From NCBI GenBank assembly GCA_965198045.1, contig CBDAOL010000011.1, forward strand, positions 124,001 through 188,000: a stretch of 64,000 bases of DNA, given 5' to 3'. Positions 55,711 to 64,000 of this stretch are shown here, piece by piece (positions within the stretch are counted from its first letter, which is position 1; every line of letters begins with the position of its first letter). The notes below the pieces were generated by a model. The model made no database searches. It had not been told where the DNA came from and saw only the letters and a program-made list of their open reading frames with translations. The position numbers were made by a program, and so were the translations under genes. This DNA is from CBDDEC01 sp965198045 (lineage in GTDB: Bacteria; Chloroflexota; Dehalococcoidia; UBA2979).

Positions 55711-56409
55711 GTGGCGTTCGAGGGGTACGCCACCACGGACGGACGGCGCACACTGAGCACGCAAGTCATCGCCATCGCGCGGACCAGCGCACCGAACGGA
55801 ACGAGAGCCGGATCGTTGGAACAGACGGAAGCCAGTAAGGCGTCGGCAGCCGACCCGGCCGCCGAGGATCGTGCACCGGTCCGTGCCCTCGTCGATCGGG
55901 CGAAGGACGGCGACGCCGCGGCCTTCGGCGAGATCTTCGACCGCTTCCAGCCCGAGATCGTGCGCTACCTGGCGCACCGGACCGGGAACATCGACACGGC
56001 GGAGGACCTGGCGCAACAGGTCTTCCTCAAGGCCTGGCAGGCGATCCCGCGGTTCGAGCACCGCGCGGCGCCGTTCAAGTCCTGGCTCTATCGCATGGCG
56101 CACAACCAGATGGTCGACCACTTCCGCACCGGCCGCCCAACGACCGACCTCGAAGGCGTCGACGTGCCCGAGGACGCCACGGCCGAGGCCGATCTGCTCG
56201 CCGGCGAGACGAACGAGCGCCTGCGCGCTGCCCTCGAACGGCTCTCCGAGGACCACCGGCAGGTGCTGACGCTGAGGTTCCTGCTGGAGAAGTCGGCGCG
56301 TGAAGTCGGCGAGATCATGGGCCGCAAGGAGGTCACCGTGCGTGGTCTCCAGATGCGAGCGCTGCAGTCGTTACGGCGCGAGATCGATGCGATTGGGGGC
56401 CTGGCATGA
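55711..56409 (+). CDS. ECF-type sigma factor
   Basis: A 232-residue sigma-70 family protein. Region 2 includes FDRFQPEIVRYLAHRTGNID and VFLKAWQAIPRFEHRAAPFK, and region 4 includes LRFLLEKSAREVGEIMGRKE and VTVRGLQMRALQSLRREIDA. A 50-residue N-terminal extension is low-complexity, so the true start may be the TTG near 55816. Its TGA overlaps the ATG of the FecR-domain gene (ATGA), indicating a coupled sigma/anti-sigma-type pair. Confidence 0.87.
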   Translation: MAFEGYATTDGRRTLSTQVIAIARTSAPNGTRAGSLEQTEASKASAADPAAEDRAPVRALVDRAKDGDAAAFGEIFDRFQPEIVRYLAHRTGNIDTAEDLAQQVFLKAWQAIPRFEHRAAPFKSWLYRMAHNQMVDHFRTGRPTTDLEGVDVPEDATAEADLLAGETNERLRAALERLSEDHRQVLTLRFLLEKSAREVGEIMGRKEVTVRGLQMRALQSLRREIDAIGGLA

Positions 56410-58127
56410 GCGACCAGCGCCCGGTCACCTTCGGCGAGATCCTCGACGCCTGCCTCGGCGACATCGCCAGCGGCCGTCGCAGCGTCGAGGAGTGCCTGCT
56501 GCGGCACCTGGAGCTGCGCGACGAACTCGAGCCGCTGCTGCGCGCCGCGGCCGAGATGCGCCAGCTGCCGCGTTACGAGGAGCGCTCGCCCGACCCGGCC
56601 CGCCGCACCAGCCTGCTCGCAGAGCTCGCCTCGACGCCGCAGCAGTCGTCGCGGTGGCTCCGCTGGCCCCCCTTCGGCCTGCCGGCGCTGGGCCCGATGG
56701 CGCGCGGGCTGGCCTACGCGGCTCCGGCAGCAGTGTTCATCGTCTTCGCCCTCTTGCTGTTCTCGGGCCGCGAGTCCAGCACCGCCCAGGCCTCGTCGCT
56801 CGCGGTGTACAGCGGCGCCGTGGAACGCCTCGATGGCGACGAGTGGCGCGCCCTCGCCGACGACAGCGAACTCGGCGAGGGCGATCACCTGCGCACGACC
56901 GGCGAGGGGCGCGCGCTGATCACGTTCATCGGTGGCTCGACCGTGGCGCTCGAACCCGGCACCGAACTCGTGCTCCTCCGCGTGCGCAGCGACGACGGCG
57001 TGCGCACGATCGAACTCGAGCAGGTCAGCGGCGCACTCTGGAGCCACGTCCTCAGCGCCGCTCCGACCGAGGGCGCCAGCTACCTCGTACGCACGCCCGA
57101 CGCACTGGTGCGTGCCGACGGCACGGCGTTCTCAACCGAGGTCCGGCCCGGCGAGACCGAGGTCACCGCCGCGGAGGGCAGCGTGGACGTCGAAGCGAAC
57201 GGCGAGCGCGTCACGCTCGAGGCGAGCGAGTCCGTCGTCGCTCGCGCCTCGACGGACCAGCGGCTGACCGCCCGGACGCCCACGGAGGCGAGCACGCTCA
57301 CCATCGACGCCCCGTTCGCCGCCTCCGTCGTCTCGCAGCACGGCCAGGCCACGGGCGTCCAGCCCGAGGGTGACGTGCACCTGCATCTGCCCGGCGCCAC
57401 GACCACGATGCCCGATATCCGCGGGCCGCAGCAGCTGCGGTTCCTCGCAGGGTTCCCGCCGGGCGAGTACACGCTGATCCTGCGTCGTTTCGACGACGGT
57501 GAGGGCGCGCTGGTCATCCGCGACGCGAACGGCACGGTCCACCGCGTGCCGATCGACCGCGACGTCAACACCGAGCTGCGCCTCGTCGTCCGCGTCACCC
57601 GAACCGACGGGGCGGTCAACATCGAGGTGCTGGCTGCCGACGCGCGCCCCGCGCCGGCCGACGTCACCGAGACCCTGCCGACGCCACGCCCTGAGCCGAC
57701 ATCGGCAGCGACCGATCGGCCGACTGCGACCGCCACGGCCGCGACCGACTTCTCCTCCGCACGCGAAGAGCTGGTGCGCCGCCTCGGCGCCGAGTACCTG
57801 GCGACGCTGGCCAGCGCGCTGCAGAGCGGAGACGCCGAGGCGCTGACGCAGGCCCTACGCGCCGCAACCGAGGGCGACGCCGCCGTCGCGAAGCTGCTGG
57901 TCCTCCGCGAACAGCTGCAGAACCGCACGATTCAGCTGCGCATCATCCAGGTGCTAGGCCTGCGCGCCTCGCTGCCGCTCTCGCTGTGGCTCGACCAGGG
58001 CGAAGGCAACCTCGAACGGCTGCGCGCGGCCATACTCGTCGCGCTCGACCGCGCCGAGGCCGACAGTCCGCTCGAAGACCCCGCCGGCGGCACCTCGGAC
58101 GCCCCAACCCGCGACGACGCGCGCTAG
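56406..58127 (+). CDS. FecR-domain membrane protein, partner of the ECF sigma factor
   Basis: A 573-residue protein. The N-terminal cytoplasmic domain (about 1-90, with GEILDACLGDIASGRRSVEE and HLELRDELEPLLRAAA) is an anti-sigma-type helical region widespread in Chloroflexota. One membrane helix follows (VFIVFALLLFSGRE), then the FecR-like beta domain (AVYSGAVERLDGDEWRALAD, GSTVALEPGTELVLLRVRSD) outside the membrane, and a helical C-terminal domain that may be disordered in part (TPRPEPTSAATDRPTATATA). Overlap with the sigma factor implies a stoichiometric regulator sensing an extracytoplasmic signal. Confidence 0.82.
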   Translation: MSDQRPVTFGEILDACLGDIASGRRSVEECLLRHLELRDELEPLLRAAAEMRQLPRYEERSPDPARRTSLLAELASTPQQSSRWLRWPPFGLPALGPMARGLAYAAPAAVFIVFALLLFSGRESSTAQASSLAVYSGAVERLDGDEWRALADDSELGEGDHLRTTGEGRALITFIGGSTVALEPGTELVLLRVRSDDGVRTIELEQVSGALWSHVLSAAPTEGASYLVRTPDALVRADGTAFSTEVRPGETEVTAAEGSVDVEANGERVTLEASESVVARASTDQRLTARTPTEASTLTIDAPFAASVVSQHGQATGVQPEGDVHLHLPGATTTMPDIRGPQQLRFLAGFPPGEYTLILRRFDDGEGALVIRDANGTVHRVPIDRDVNTELRLVVRVTRTDGAVNIEVLAADARPAPADVTETLPTPRPEPTSAATDRPTATATAATDFSSAREELVRRLGAEYLATLASALQSGDAEALTQALRAATEGDAAVAKLLVLREQLQNRTIQLRIIQVLGLRASLPLSLWLDQGEGNLERLRAAILVALDRAEADSPLEDPAGGTSDAPTRDDAR

Positions 58128-58284
58128 CTCTCGACGAGGTACAAGGTGCACCGCTTCGCGGGGTCGCGCGGGTTACCCGCCCGGACGCGCAGCCTCACGA
58201 GGGGGGCGTTGGGTGATAGAACGGTTGTTCTGCTAGGCTGGCAGGATTGAGCGGATAGCGCCGGTACGGCACGTTGACTCGCGA

Positions 58285-59103
58285 TTGAAACTCGACCGAG
58301 CGCGTCACCACACGCACGAGCTGGCCGAGTTGATCCGCGCGTTCATCGTTAAGGAGCCGTTCCAATTGGTCGCGCACGAGGACCCTGCGACGAGGGACCT
58401 TATCTACCGCGTAGCGATCGACGAACAGCCGCCGATGGAGTGGGCGACGGTCTTAGGTGATGCGGTGCACAACCTTCGTTCCGCGCTCGACCTAATGGCT
58501 GTCGCGCTAGTCGCCGAGAACTCCGGCCCGCAGGCTGTTACCCGCAAGACCGCCTACCCCGTCAGCGACGACGAGCGCACTTTCAAGCGAAGTGGGATCC
58601 GTCTCCTAGACGGCGCGAGCGACAGAGCACTCCGATTGACGCGGCTCCTCAAGCCGTACGCGGGCGGGTGCGACACTCTCTGGGAGCTTCACGTGCTCGA
58701 TATCGACGACAAGCACAAGCTGCTCGTACCGGTCGGAGCTGCGCTTCGCGGGTTCACGCCTCAATTCAAGGTGGAGGGCTTTCCAGACGATCTGTTCAAG
58801 AAATTCAACGAGACGATCGTCATTGAGCCCGCGAACAACCTATTCCCGCTCCGGGACGGAGACGTGGTGTTCAAGGTGGCTGCGGCTGCGCGAGACTCCA
58901 GCACTATCCCTAGCCATAAGATCCACTTCGATGTGGCGTTCGCCGACGGAACAGGCAGGGCGGTGGAGGGCGAGCAGGTGCTGCAGACACTCGATCGCTA
59001 CGCCTTGCTCGTCGATCGCGTGATCGGCGTGTACGAGCGACACGGCTTCCCCAGCAAAGAGGCGACGGGCTTCGCGCTAAGCAACGTCCGGGGTAGGTCC
59101 TAG
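58285..59103 (+). CDS. Hypothetical protein (widespread uncharacterised family)
   Basis: A 272-residue soluble protein. MKLDRARHHTHELAELIRAF, VLGDAVHNLRSALDLMAVAL and ELHVLDIDDKHKLLVPVGAA are segments I associate with a broadly distributed uncharacterised family often found near mobile DNA. It has no signal peptide or membrane span. Its codon use includes many more A/T-ending codons than its neighbours (for example CTAATGGCTGTCGCGCTAGTC), hinting at acquisition. The start is TTG at 58285. Function unknown. Confidence 0.72.
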   Translation: MKLDRARHHTHELAELIRAFIVKEPFQLVAHEDPATRDLIYRVAIDEQPPMEWATVLGDAVHNLRSALDLMAVALVAENSGPQAVTRKTAYPVSDDERTFKRSGIRLLDGASDRALRLTRLLKPYAGGCDTLWELHVLDIDDKHKLLVPVGAALRGFTPQFKVEGFPDDLFKKFNETIVIEPANNLFPLRDGDVVFKVAAAARDSSTIPSHKIHFDVAFADGTGRAVEGEQVLQTLDRYALLVDRVIGVYERHGFPSKEATGFALSNVRGRS

Positions 59104-59228
59104 GCCCACCCCGCTCGATTGAACGTCGGTACAATGCCCTCAGCGCGTCGATCCTCGGCCGAACGAACGATAACTAGTCTGGCAGCTACTCTTCGCCGTT
59201 CTCCGGCTCCTCGACGCGCGCTGCAGCG

Positions 59229-60329
59229 CTAGTCGCCGGCGATGCGGGCGTCGGTTGCCAGGCGTTCGAGGCCGCCGGTGTCGTTCTCCTCGAGGAAGAG
59301 GCGGCGCGCCGGGTAGTTGATCGTGATGCCCTCGGCGTTGAGGCGGGCGTGCACCCCTTTGATCATCAGGTGCGAGACGCTTCCGAGGTTGCGTCGGTCG
59401 TTCGCTCGCACCTTCATCAGGAAGTCGATGTTCGAATCGCCAAAGCTCTGGAAGAGGAACACCGGCTCGTGGCTGCGGACGGTGAACGGCGAGGCGTCGC
59501 GGACTCCGCGCAGCACCTCGCGGCAGACCTCTTCGACGCGCTCCAGGTCCTCCTCGTAGGCCACACCGCAGGTGACAGCGGCGTCGACGGGTTCGCCCTC
59601 CGTGTCGAAGTTCGTCACCGTCGAGTCCGCGAGCGAGGCGTTGGGGATGATCACGATGTTGTTCGAGAACGTGCGGATGCGGGTCGCGCGCCAGCCGATG
59701 TCCTCGACCCAGCCGCTCGGCCCGCCTGACACCTCGATGAAGTCGCCGTTGCGAATCGAGGAGTCCGAGATCAGGAACGAGCTGGCGAAGATGTTCGACA
59801 GCAGCGGCGACACCGCCAGGGCCACGGCCAGACCGCCGAGGCCGAGGCCAGTGAGCAGCGGGTTGATGGCGATCCCGACCGTGTCGAGGATGACCAGCAC
59901 CGCGATCAGGATCAGCAGGACGTTGACCACGCGCGTCACCATCGGCAGCGTGCGTACGTCCAGGATCTCCGCCGCGCCCTCCTTGCCGGCGAGCCAGCCG
60001 ATGAAGCCGAGCACGATCGAACGCACCGCGATGAAGAAGAGCGCCACCGTCGAGCTGACATAGATGCGGTCGATGATGTCGCGCTGGCCGTCCAGTTCGC
60101 TGATGGTGCGGGCGGCGAGATAGAGCCCGAAGACTACGATGCCGAAGATCAGCGGCGTCCGCAGCGCGTCCGCCAGCAGATCGTCCAGTTCGGTCTCCGT
60201 CTGGTGGAAGAAGCGCTGCACGATCCGCCGCAGCAGCGCCGCAGCGATACGCGCGAGGATGAACGCGCCGACGACGATGCCGAGGGCGCTCCCTGCCTCG
60301 ATGGCGTCGTCGCGGGTGAAACGATCCAT
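59229..60329 (-). CDS. MscS-type mechanosensitive channel
   Basis: A 366-residue channel. Helices 1-2 precede the pore helix region LGLGGLAVALAVSPLLSNIF, and the vestibule beta domain reads DSSIRNGDFIEVSGGPSGWV then RATRIRTFSNNIVIIPNASL, the standard MscS signature. The C-terminal domain is short. The ATG at 60329 is chosen: a longer frame up to 60533 exists but overlaps the opposing DUF6159 gene and lacks features, whereas a TATCAT box lies six bases from 60329. Confidence 0.9.
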   Translation of the reverse strand: MDRFTRDDAIEAGSALGIVVGAFILARIAAALLRRIVQRFFHQTETELDDLLADALRTPLIFGIVVFGLYLAARTISELDGQRDIIDRIYVSSTVALFFIAVRSIVLGFIGWLAGKEGAAEILDVRTLPMVTRVVNVLLILIAVLVILDTVGIAINPLLTGLGLGGLAVALAVSPLLSNIFASSFLISDSSIRNGDFIEVSGGPSGWVEDIGWRATRIRTFSNNIVIIPNASLADSTVTNFDTEGEPVDAAVTCGVAYEEDLERVEEVCREVLRGVRDASPFTVRSHEPVFLFQSFGDSNIDFLMKVRANDRRNLGSVSHLMIKGVHARLNAEGITINYPARRLFLEENDTGGLERLATDARIAGD

Positions 60330-60335
60330 GCCGCC

Positions 60336-60341
60336 ATGATA
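60336..60341 (-). promoter_or_regulatory. Putative -10 box of a leaderless promoter (TATCAT)
   Basis: Read on the minus strand, TATCAT ends six bases before the ATG of the MscS gene at 60329. Confidence 0.45.
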
Positions 60342-60432
60342 TAGGCACTTGCGTAAGCGGATCAGCCCTTTCGCTGATGTATGATCGAAAAGATCGAGGC
60401 ACCACAGCGGCCCTGGAACCGGAGTGCAGACG

Positions 60433-61272
60433 ATGTTCGCGACCATCAGACACACCTTCGAGTTGATGAAGACCAGCTGGCGAGTCCTGATGAAGGACCG
60501 CGAGCTGATCCTGTTCCCGATCATGTCCGGCATCGTCCTGCTGGTGGTCGTCGGTGGATTCCTCGCCGTGGCGGCCTCGACGGGCAGCCTCGATCGGCTC
60601 GATGCGGCGACGCAGGGCGGCGGCAGCGAGGAGGCGCAGGCCGGCGACTACATCCTCGGCGCGGGGCTGTACGCGGTGGCCTACTTCGTCGTGATCTTCT
60701 TCAACGCAGCGCTGATCTCGGCAGCGCTCGAGCGGTTGCGCGGCGGCGACCCGAACGTCGGTTCAGGCCTGCGGCACGCCTCGGCGCACCTGCCGCAGAT
60801 CATCGGCTGGGCGATCATCGCAGCGACCGTCGGGCTGATACTGCAGATCGCGCGGAGCCGCACCGACAATTTCCTCGGCCGGATCGCCCTCAGCATCGTC
60901 GGAGGCGTGTGGGCGTACATGACGTTCTTCGTCGTGCCGGTCCTCGTCTCCGAGGGCATCGGACCGATCGCGGCGATCAAGCGCTCCGGTTCGCTCTTCT
61001 CGAAGACCTGGGGTCGCCAGTTCACCGCTTCGTTCGGCTTCGGCCTGGTCTACATCGTGGCCGTGATCATCGCGATCATCCCGGCGGCGATCATCTTCGC
61101 CGTCGCACCCGTCGTCGGCCTCATCGTCGGTGTGTTCACCATGGCCATCGCGATCGGCACCGTGCAGGCCCTCGAGGGCATCTTCAAGGCCGCGCTCTAC
61201 GAGTTCTCCAACGGCGAGGTTCCGCTCGAGTTCGATCGCAACGACCTGCAGGGCGCCTACGGCGCGATGTAG
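60433..61272 (+). CDS. DUF6159-like integral membrane protein
   Basis: A 279-residue multi-pass membrane protein with five to six helices. It opens MFATIRHTFELMKTSWRVLM followed by KDRELILFPIMSGIVLL, and has ISAALERLRGGDPNVGSGLR and IKRSGSLFSKTWGRQFTASF between helices, which match DUF6159-type proteins. The ATG at 60433 is preceded by GGAG eight bases upstream; a GTG at 60424 is also possible. Function unknown. Confidence 0.72.
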   Translation: MFATIRHTFELMKTSWRVLMKDRELILFPIMSGIVLLVVVGGFLAVAASTGSLDRLDAATQGGGSEEAQAGDYILGAGLYAVAYFVVIFFNAALISAALERLRGGDPNVGSGLRHASAHLPQIIGWAIIAATVGLILQIARSRTDNFLGRIALSIVGGVWAYMTFFVVPVLVSEGIGPIAAIKRSGSLFSKTWGRQFTASFGFGLVYIVAVIIAIIPAAIIFAVAPVVGLIVGVFTMAIAIGTVQALEGIFKAALYEFSNGEVPLEFDRNDLQGAYGAM

Positions 61273-61296
61273 GTCAGTCTGTGGTCGGGCTGTCGG

Positions 61297-61914
61297 TCAG
61301 GCGGCCCCGCCGCCCTCGAGGAGCCGTTGCGCCGCTTCGAACTCCTCGGGCGTGTTCACGTTGAGGAACGATCGGCCCTCGGGGTCGGCGGCGCGCCACG
61401 TCGCCTCCTCGATGCGCGCAGCGTCGAGGTCATCCGCGGCCGCCATCGGCGCGCGGTCGCCCGCGGCGATGTGCGCATCGAGCACGTCGAGGGCGTTCGT
61501 GGCGAAGGCGGAGCAGAGCGGCTGGGGGCGGCCCTCCGCGATCGGGAGCGCCCAGCGCGCACCCTCCTGGACGCGCTCCGCCAGCATGCGCAGCAGGGAC
61601 GGCTGCAGGAACGGCATGTCCACCGCGACAACGATTGCGACCGACGTCGAGGCGGCGCGTAGCCCGTCGGCGATGCCGACGAGCGGTCCCTCGCCTTCGA
61701 TCGCGTCCTCCGCCTCGATGATCGGGACGTCGAGGTCGAGCGGGGGCAACTCCTGACCGGGCGCCCGCACCACGACGATCTCGTCGGCCACGGCGGTCAG
61801 CGCCTCGGCGGTGCGCTGCAGCAGGGTCGATCCGTCGAAGACGAGCGCGGCCTTGTCGCGCCCCATCCGGCTTGATCGCCCGCCGGCGAGCACCACGCCC
61901 GAGACCATCGCCAT
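61297..61914 (-). CDS. mobA: Molybdenum cofactor guanylyltransferase
   Basis: A 205-residue MobA/MocA-type nucleotidyltransferase. The GTP/CTP-binding loop is LAGGRSSRMGRDKA (residues 9-22), followed by EIVVVRAPGQELPPLD and VAVDMPFLQPSLLRML with the metal-binding Asp. It transfers GMP (MobA) or CMP (MocA) to molybdopterin; sequence alone does not separate the two. Divergent from the YqeC-like gene, which suggests a molybdo-hydroxylase context. Confidence 0.85.
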   Translation of the reverse strand: MAMVSGVVLAGGRSSRMGRDKAALVFDGSTLLQRTAEALTAVADEIVVVRAPGQELPPLDLDVPIIEAEDAIEGEGPLVGIADGLRAASTSVAIVVAVDMPFLQPSLLRMLAERVQEGARWALPIAEGRPQPLCSAFATNALDVLDAHIAAGDRAPMAAADDLDAARIEEATWRAADPEGRSFLNVNTPEEFEAAQRLLEGGGAA

Positions 61915-61987
61915 CGTCAGATTGCCTTCGCCGCTCCCGCTGGTGGATGATCGCGATCATCGCAGGTCAAGCGGGGGTGTCGCGACG

Positions 61988-62746
61988 GTGAAGCTCTGGG
62001 ATGCACTCGACCTCGACGCCGGCGCCCAGCCGCCGGTCGTCGCCGTCGTCGGTGGCGGCGGCAAGTCGTCGCTGATGTACCGCCTGGCCATCGAGGCGGT
62101 TGCGCGTGGCCGCACGGCGGTGATCGCCGGCACAACGCGCTTCACCGGGCCCAGGCCACCGTTCCCGCAGCTCCCACGTGTCGAGGGCGAGGAGGCCGCG
62201 CTGGTCGAGGCGGTGACGCGCGCCCTCGAGGATTCGCCGGCCGTCATCGCCGTCCCCGGCCACGAGCCGAAGTCGCGCTTCGCTGCGATGAACATCGAGA
62301 CCGTCGAGGCGATGGCCCGCGTCGAGAGCCTCGGGCTGCTGGCCCTCGAGGCTGACGGCAGCCGGCTGCGGTCGTTCAAGGCGCCCGCCGAACATGAGCC
62401 GGTGATTCCGCCGGCCGCCACGCACGTGTGCGTCGTCGTCGGACTCGCAGCCCTCGGCGCGCCGCTTGACGACGAGCACGTGCACCGCTCGGAGCGCGTG
62501 CGCGCGATCGTCGGCGACGAGCCGGTCGTCACCGCCGAGGTGATCGCCGCGGTCCTCGCGAGCGAACAGGGCGGCCGTCGAGGCGTCGGCGAACGCCGCT
62601 ACGCCGCCGTCATCAACCAGGCGGACCGTGACCTCGACGCCGCGCACGGGCTGGCCGAGGCGGTGCGCGCCGCCGGTGTCGAGCGCGTCGTGGTGGCGTC
62701 GTTACGCGAGGACGACCCGGTGCACGCGGTGTTGACGAACCCATGA
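61988..62746 (+). CDS. yqeC: YqeC-like putative selenium-dependent hydroxylase accessory protein
   Basis: A 252-residue P-loop protein. Walker A is VVGGGGKSS (about residues 20-28), followed by ALEADGSRLRSFKAPAEHEP, a hallmark of YqeC/TIGR03172 proteins that assist maturation of molybdenum hydroxylases. The GTG at 61988 is in frame and lies 73 bases from the divergent mobA. No hydroxylase subunit is in the window, so its client is elsewhere or in the unsequenced flank. Confidence 0.78.
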   Translation: MKLWDALDLDAGAQPPVVAVVGGGGKSSLMYRLAIEAVARGRTAVIAGTTRFTGPRPPFPQLPRVEGEEAALVEAVTRALEDSPAVIAVPGHEPKSRFAAMNIETVEAMARVESLGLLALEADGSRLRSFKAPAEHEPVIPPAATHVCVVVGLAALGAPLDDEHVHRSERVRAIVGDEPVVTAEVIAAVLASEQGGRRGVGERRYAAVINQADRDLDAAHGLAEAVRAAGVERVVVASLREDDPVHAVLTNP

Positions 62747-62818
62747 GCCTGTGACCCGCCGCACCGTCAACTCGTGTCGCGCTCGATACGATAGAGGTGC
62801 TCCGAGGAGGCCTCGACG

Positions 62819-63368
62819 ATGTCCGAACTTACCGAGTTCCGTCACGAGAAAGATGCGTTCTTCGGCACCGACCAGCAGTCCCCGCTTACCCACGACCAGC
62901 GCCACGGCTTCGCCGGCCTCGACTACTACGACGAGAACGGGGCGCTGGCGCTCACCCTGGAGCCCGAGGTCTTCGAACAGCCCGAGACGATCGAGATGCA
63001 GACCAGCACCGGCGACCTCGCCCGCTACCAGCGCTGGGCGCGCGTCAGCTTCGAGGTCACCGGCGCGCCAGCGTCCTTGACGATCTACCGTGATGTCGAA
63101 GGCGGTGGCCTGTTCCTCCCGTTCCAGGATGCGAACGCGGGCGGCGACACGTATGGCGCGGGCCGCTACCTCGACGTTCACCCCGTCGAGGGCGGGCGGC
63201 TCCTGATCGACTTCAACTACGCTTACAACCCCTACTGCGCCTACAACGAGCGGTGGTCGTGCCCGATCCCGCCCGCGGAGAACCGTCTCGCCGTGGCGAT
63301 CGAGGCGGGTGAGCGCACCTTCGAGCACACGCGTAGGTCGTTCGTCAAACGCCGAGTTCGAGGGCTAG
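62819..63368 (+). CDS. DUF1684 family protein, single-base frame break near 63348
   Basis: A protein of about 182 residues. MSELTEFRHEKDAFFGTDQQ, SLTIYRDVEGGGLFLPFQDA, DTYGAGRYLDVHPVEGGRLL and DFNYAYNPYCAYNERWSCPI are the DUF1684 signature; function is unknown. Near the 3' end, TCAAACGCC contains one A too many: removing it gives the ending SFVNAEFEG and a TAG at 63366, overlapping the convergent gene stop (CTAG). Without correction the frame runs on past the window end, which hides the gene from a simple frame scan. GAGGAGG precedes the ATG at 62819. Confidence 0.78.
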
Positions 63369-63562
63369 CCGGCGACGGGCGCCAGGCAGTCGGGATGCCC
63401 GCAGCCGCACGCGGTCGAGCCGTTCGAGCAGTCGCAGCTGGGCCCGCACTCGCCGTCGCCGAGGAGGCCGATACGCCGCAGGAGCTGCAGTCCGACGCCG
63501 AGAATCACGCCGAGGAAGACGAGGCGCCTGAGCTGCCGGAACATCGATCGGGCGTCCTTCAC
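63365..63562 (-). CDS. Small membrane protein with Cys-rich tail
   Basis: A 65-residue protein: a hydrophobic helix (LVFLGVILGVGLQLL) followed by CGPSCDCSNGSTACGCGHPD and a last C. The eight-cysteine tail suggests metal or iron-sulphur binding or disulphides on one face of the membrane. No family is recognised. An in-frame ATG at 63544 (MFRQLRRL) is a shorter start. The stop shares a CTAG with DUF1684. Confidence 0.65.
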   Translation of the reverse strand: MKDARSMFRQLRRLVFLGVILGVGLQLLRRIGLLGDGECGPSCDCSNGSTACGCGHPDCLAPVAG

Positions 63563-63649
63563 CTGTTGCGCGCGTGGAGCGCCATTCTGCCAGCCACATC
63601 ACGCTGCTGCCAGTGTGGCCGGTTACATGCGACGTCGAGCAGTCCGCGG

Positions 63650-64000
63650 CTAGTCGCCCCCCGCCACTGCGTCGGCAACACCGTCGGGCGTCGGCAGCCG
63701 TTCCTCGTCGGAGAACTGCTCGCGATAGAGCGATGCGTAGAGCCCGTCCAGGGCCAGCAGCTCCTCGTGCGTCCCGCGCTCGACGACGTGGCCCTGGTCC
63801 AGGACGAGAATCATGTCGGCCGCGATCACCGTCGAGAGTCGGTGCGCGATCACCACGGTCGTGCGTCCACGCGCCAGCTCCTGTGTCGCGCCGCGAATCT
63901 CGCGCTCGAGCTTGGTGTCGAGCGAGGAGGTGGCCTCGTCGAGGATCAGGATCGGCGGGTCGTTGAGCACCGCCCGCGCGATCGCGACGCGCTGCTTCTC
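63650..64000 (-). CDS. ABC transporter (exporter type), C-terminal ATPase part, cut by window edge
   Basis: The C-terminal end of an ABC ATPase. EKQRVAIARAVLNDPPILIL (end of the signature and Walker B), DEATSSLD, the H-loop VVIAHRLSTV and GTHEELLALDGLYASLYREQ are typical of fused permease-ATPase exporters. The gene continues beyond base 64000, so the membrane domain is not seen and the substrate cannot be told. A hydrophilic tail of about 20 residues ends VADAVAGGD. Confidence 0.88.
   Translation of the reverse strand, partial: EKQRVAIARAVLNDPPILILDEATSSLDTKLEREIRGATQELARGRTTVVIAHRLSTVIAADMILVLDQGHVVERGTHEELLALDGLYASLYREQFSDEERLPTPDGVADAVAGGD

Noticed and set aside
59131..59136. TACAAT hexamer between the hypothetical gene and MscS
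   Set aside because: There is no gene downstream on that strand and no -35 at a useful distance.

Overview
This is a visibly GC-rich, gene-dense bacterial chromosome segment. It carries an F420-type luciferase-like oxidoreductase, tandem CaiB-type CoA transferases, an SCP2-thiolase/DUF35 pair, several MFS exporters, an ECF sigma factor with a FecR-domain partner, DUF1684 and DUF1761. No outer-membrane assembly genes, flagellar genes or dedicated DNA-binding regulators are recognisable. The gene content fits Chloroflexota (perhaps a Dehalococcoidia-like lineage) best; this is inference from gene content, not from a phylogeny.

Layout. 1-8040: MFS fragment, LLM oxidoreductase, a CysRS/MshC-like ligase opposite a DinB protein, FAH hydrolase overlapping a double-domain nitrilase, and a minus-strand PDZ lipoprotein/FlgM-like/zinc-protein cluster. 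8130-8207: tRNA-His. 8283-12626: flavin reductase, then a run of frame-broken genes (alpha/beta hydrolase, zinc-ribbon protein, MgtE, SDR). 12804-21722: lipoprotein, TadG/VWA protein, acyl-CoA dehydrogenase, an IS1182-like element with perfect 16-bp ends, and a giant secreted repeat protein broken near its C-terminus. 21719-35655: transporters, acyl-CoA dehydrogenase, esterases, AlkD, Eis-like acetyltransferase, CoA-transferase fusion, methyltransferase and a dehydratase pair. 35788-40033: ferric-iron ABC system with a DtxR-like palindrome and a 37-residue membrane microprotein. 40044-49904: ClpS, phosphodiesterase, thiolase-like/DUF35 pair, GIY-YIG protein, acyl-CoA ligase, DUF402, methyltransferase, enoyl-CoA hydratase, Ca2+/Na+ antiporter, PPOX protein and a second ClpS. 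49962-64000: MFS transporters, a codon-independent GGQ factor, ArgC, the sigma/FecR module, MscS, MobA/YqeC, DUF1684, a Cys-rich membrane peptide and the end of an ABC exporter.

Taken together the metabolic genes suggest an aerobic or facultative heterotroph degrading acyl-CoA esters of complex side chains (CoA ligation/transfer, dehydrogenation, hydration, then thiolytic or retro-aldol cleavage), with iron uptake under an iron-responsive repressor.

Two sequence-wide patterns stand out. Many genes start 6-7 nt after a TAnnnT hexamer with no Shine-Dalgarno, implying leaderless transcripts; and about half of the convergent gene pairs share a 4-nt stop overlap. At least ten genes carry single-base frame breaks, mostly insertions, so residual assembly indels are as likely as genuine decay. 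No CRISPR array, prophage or obvious defence island is visible. No gene-free stretch exceeds 300 bases; the broken 20776-21722 tail is the longest stretch lacking an intact gene.
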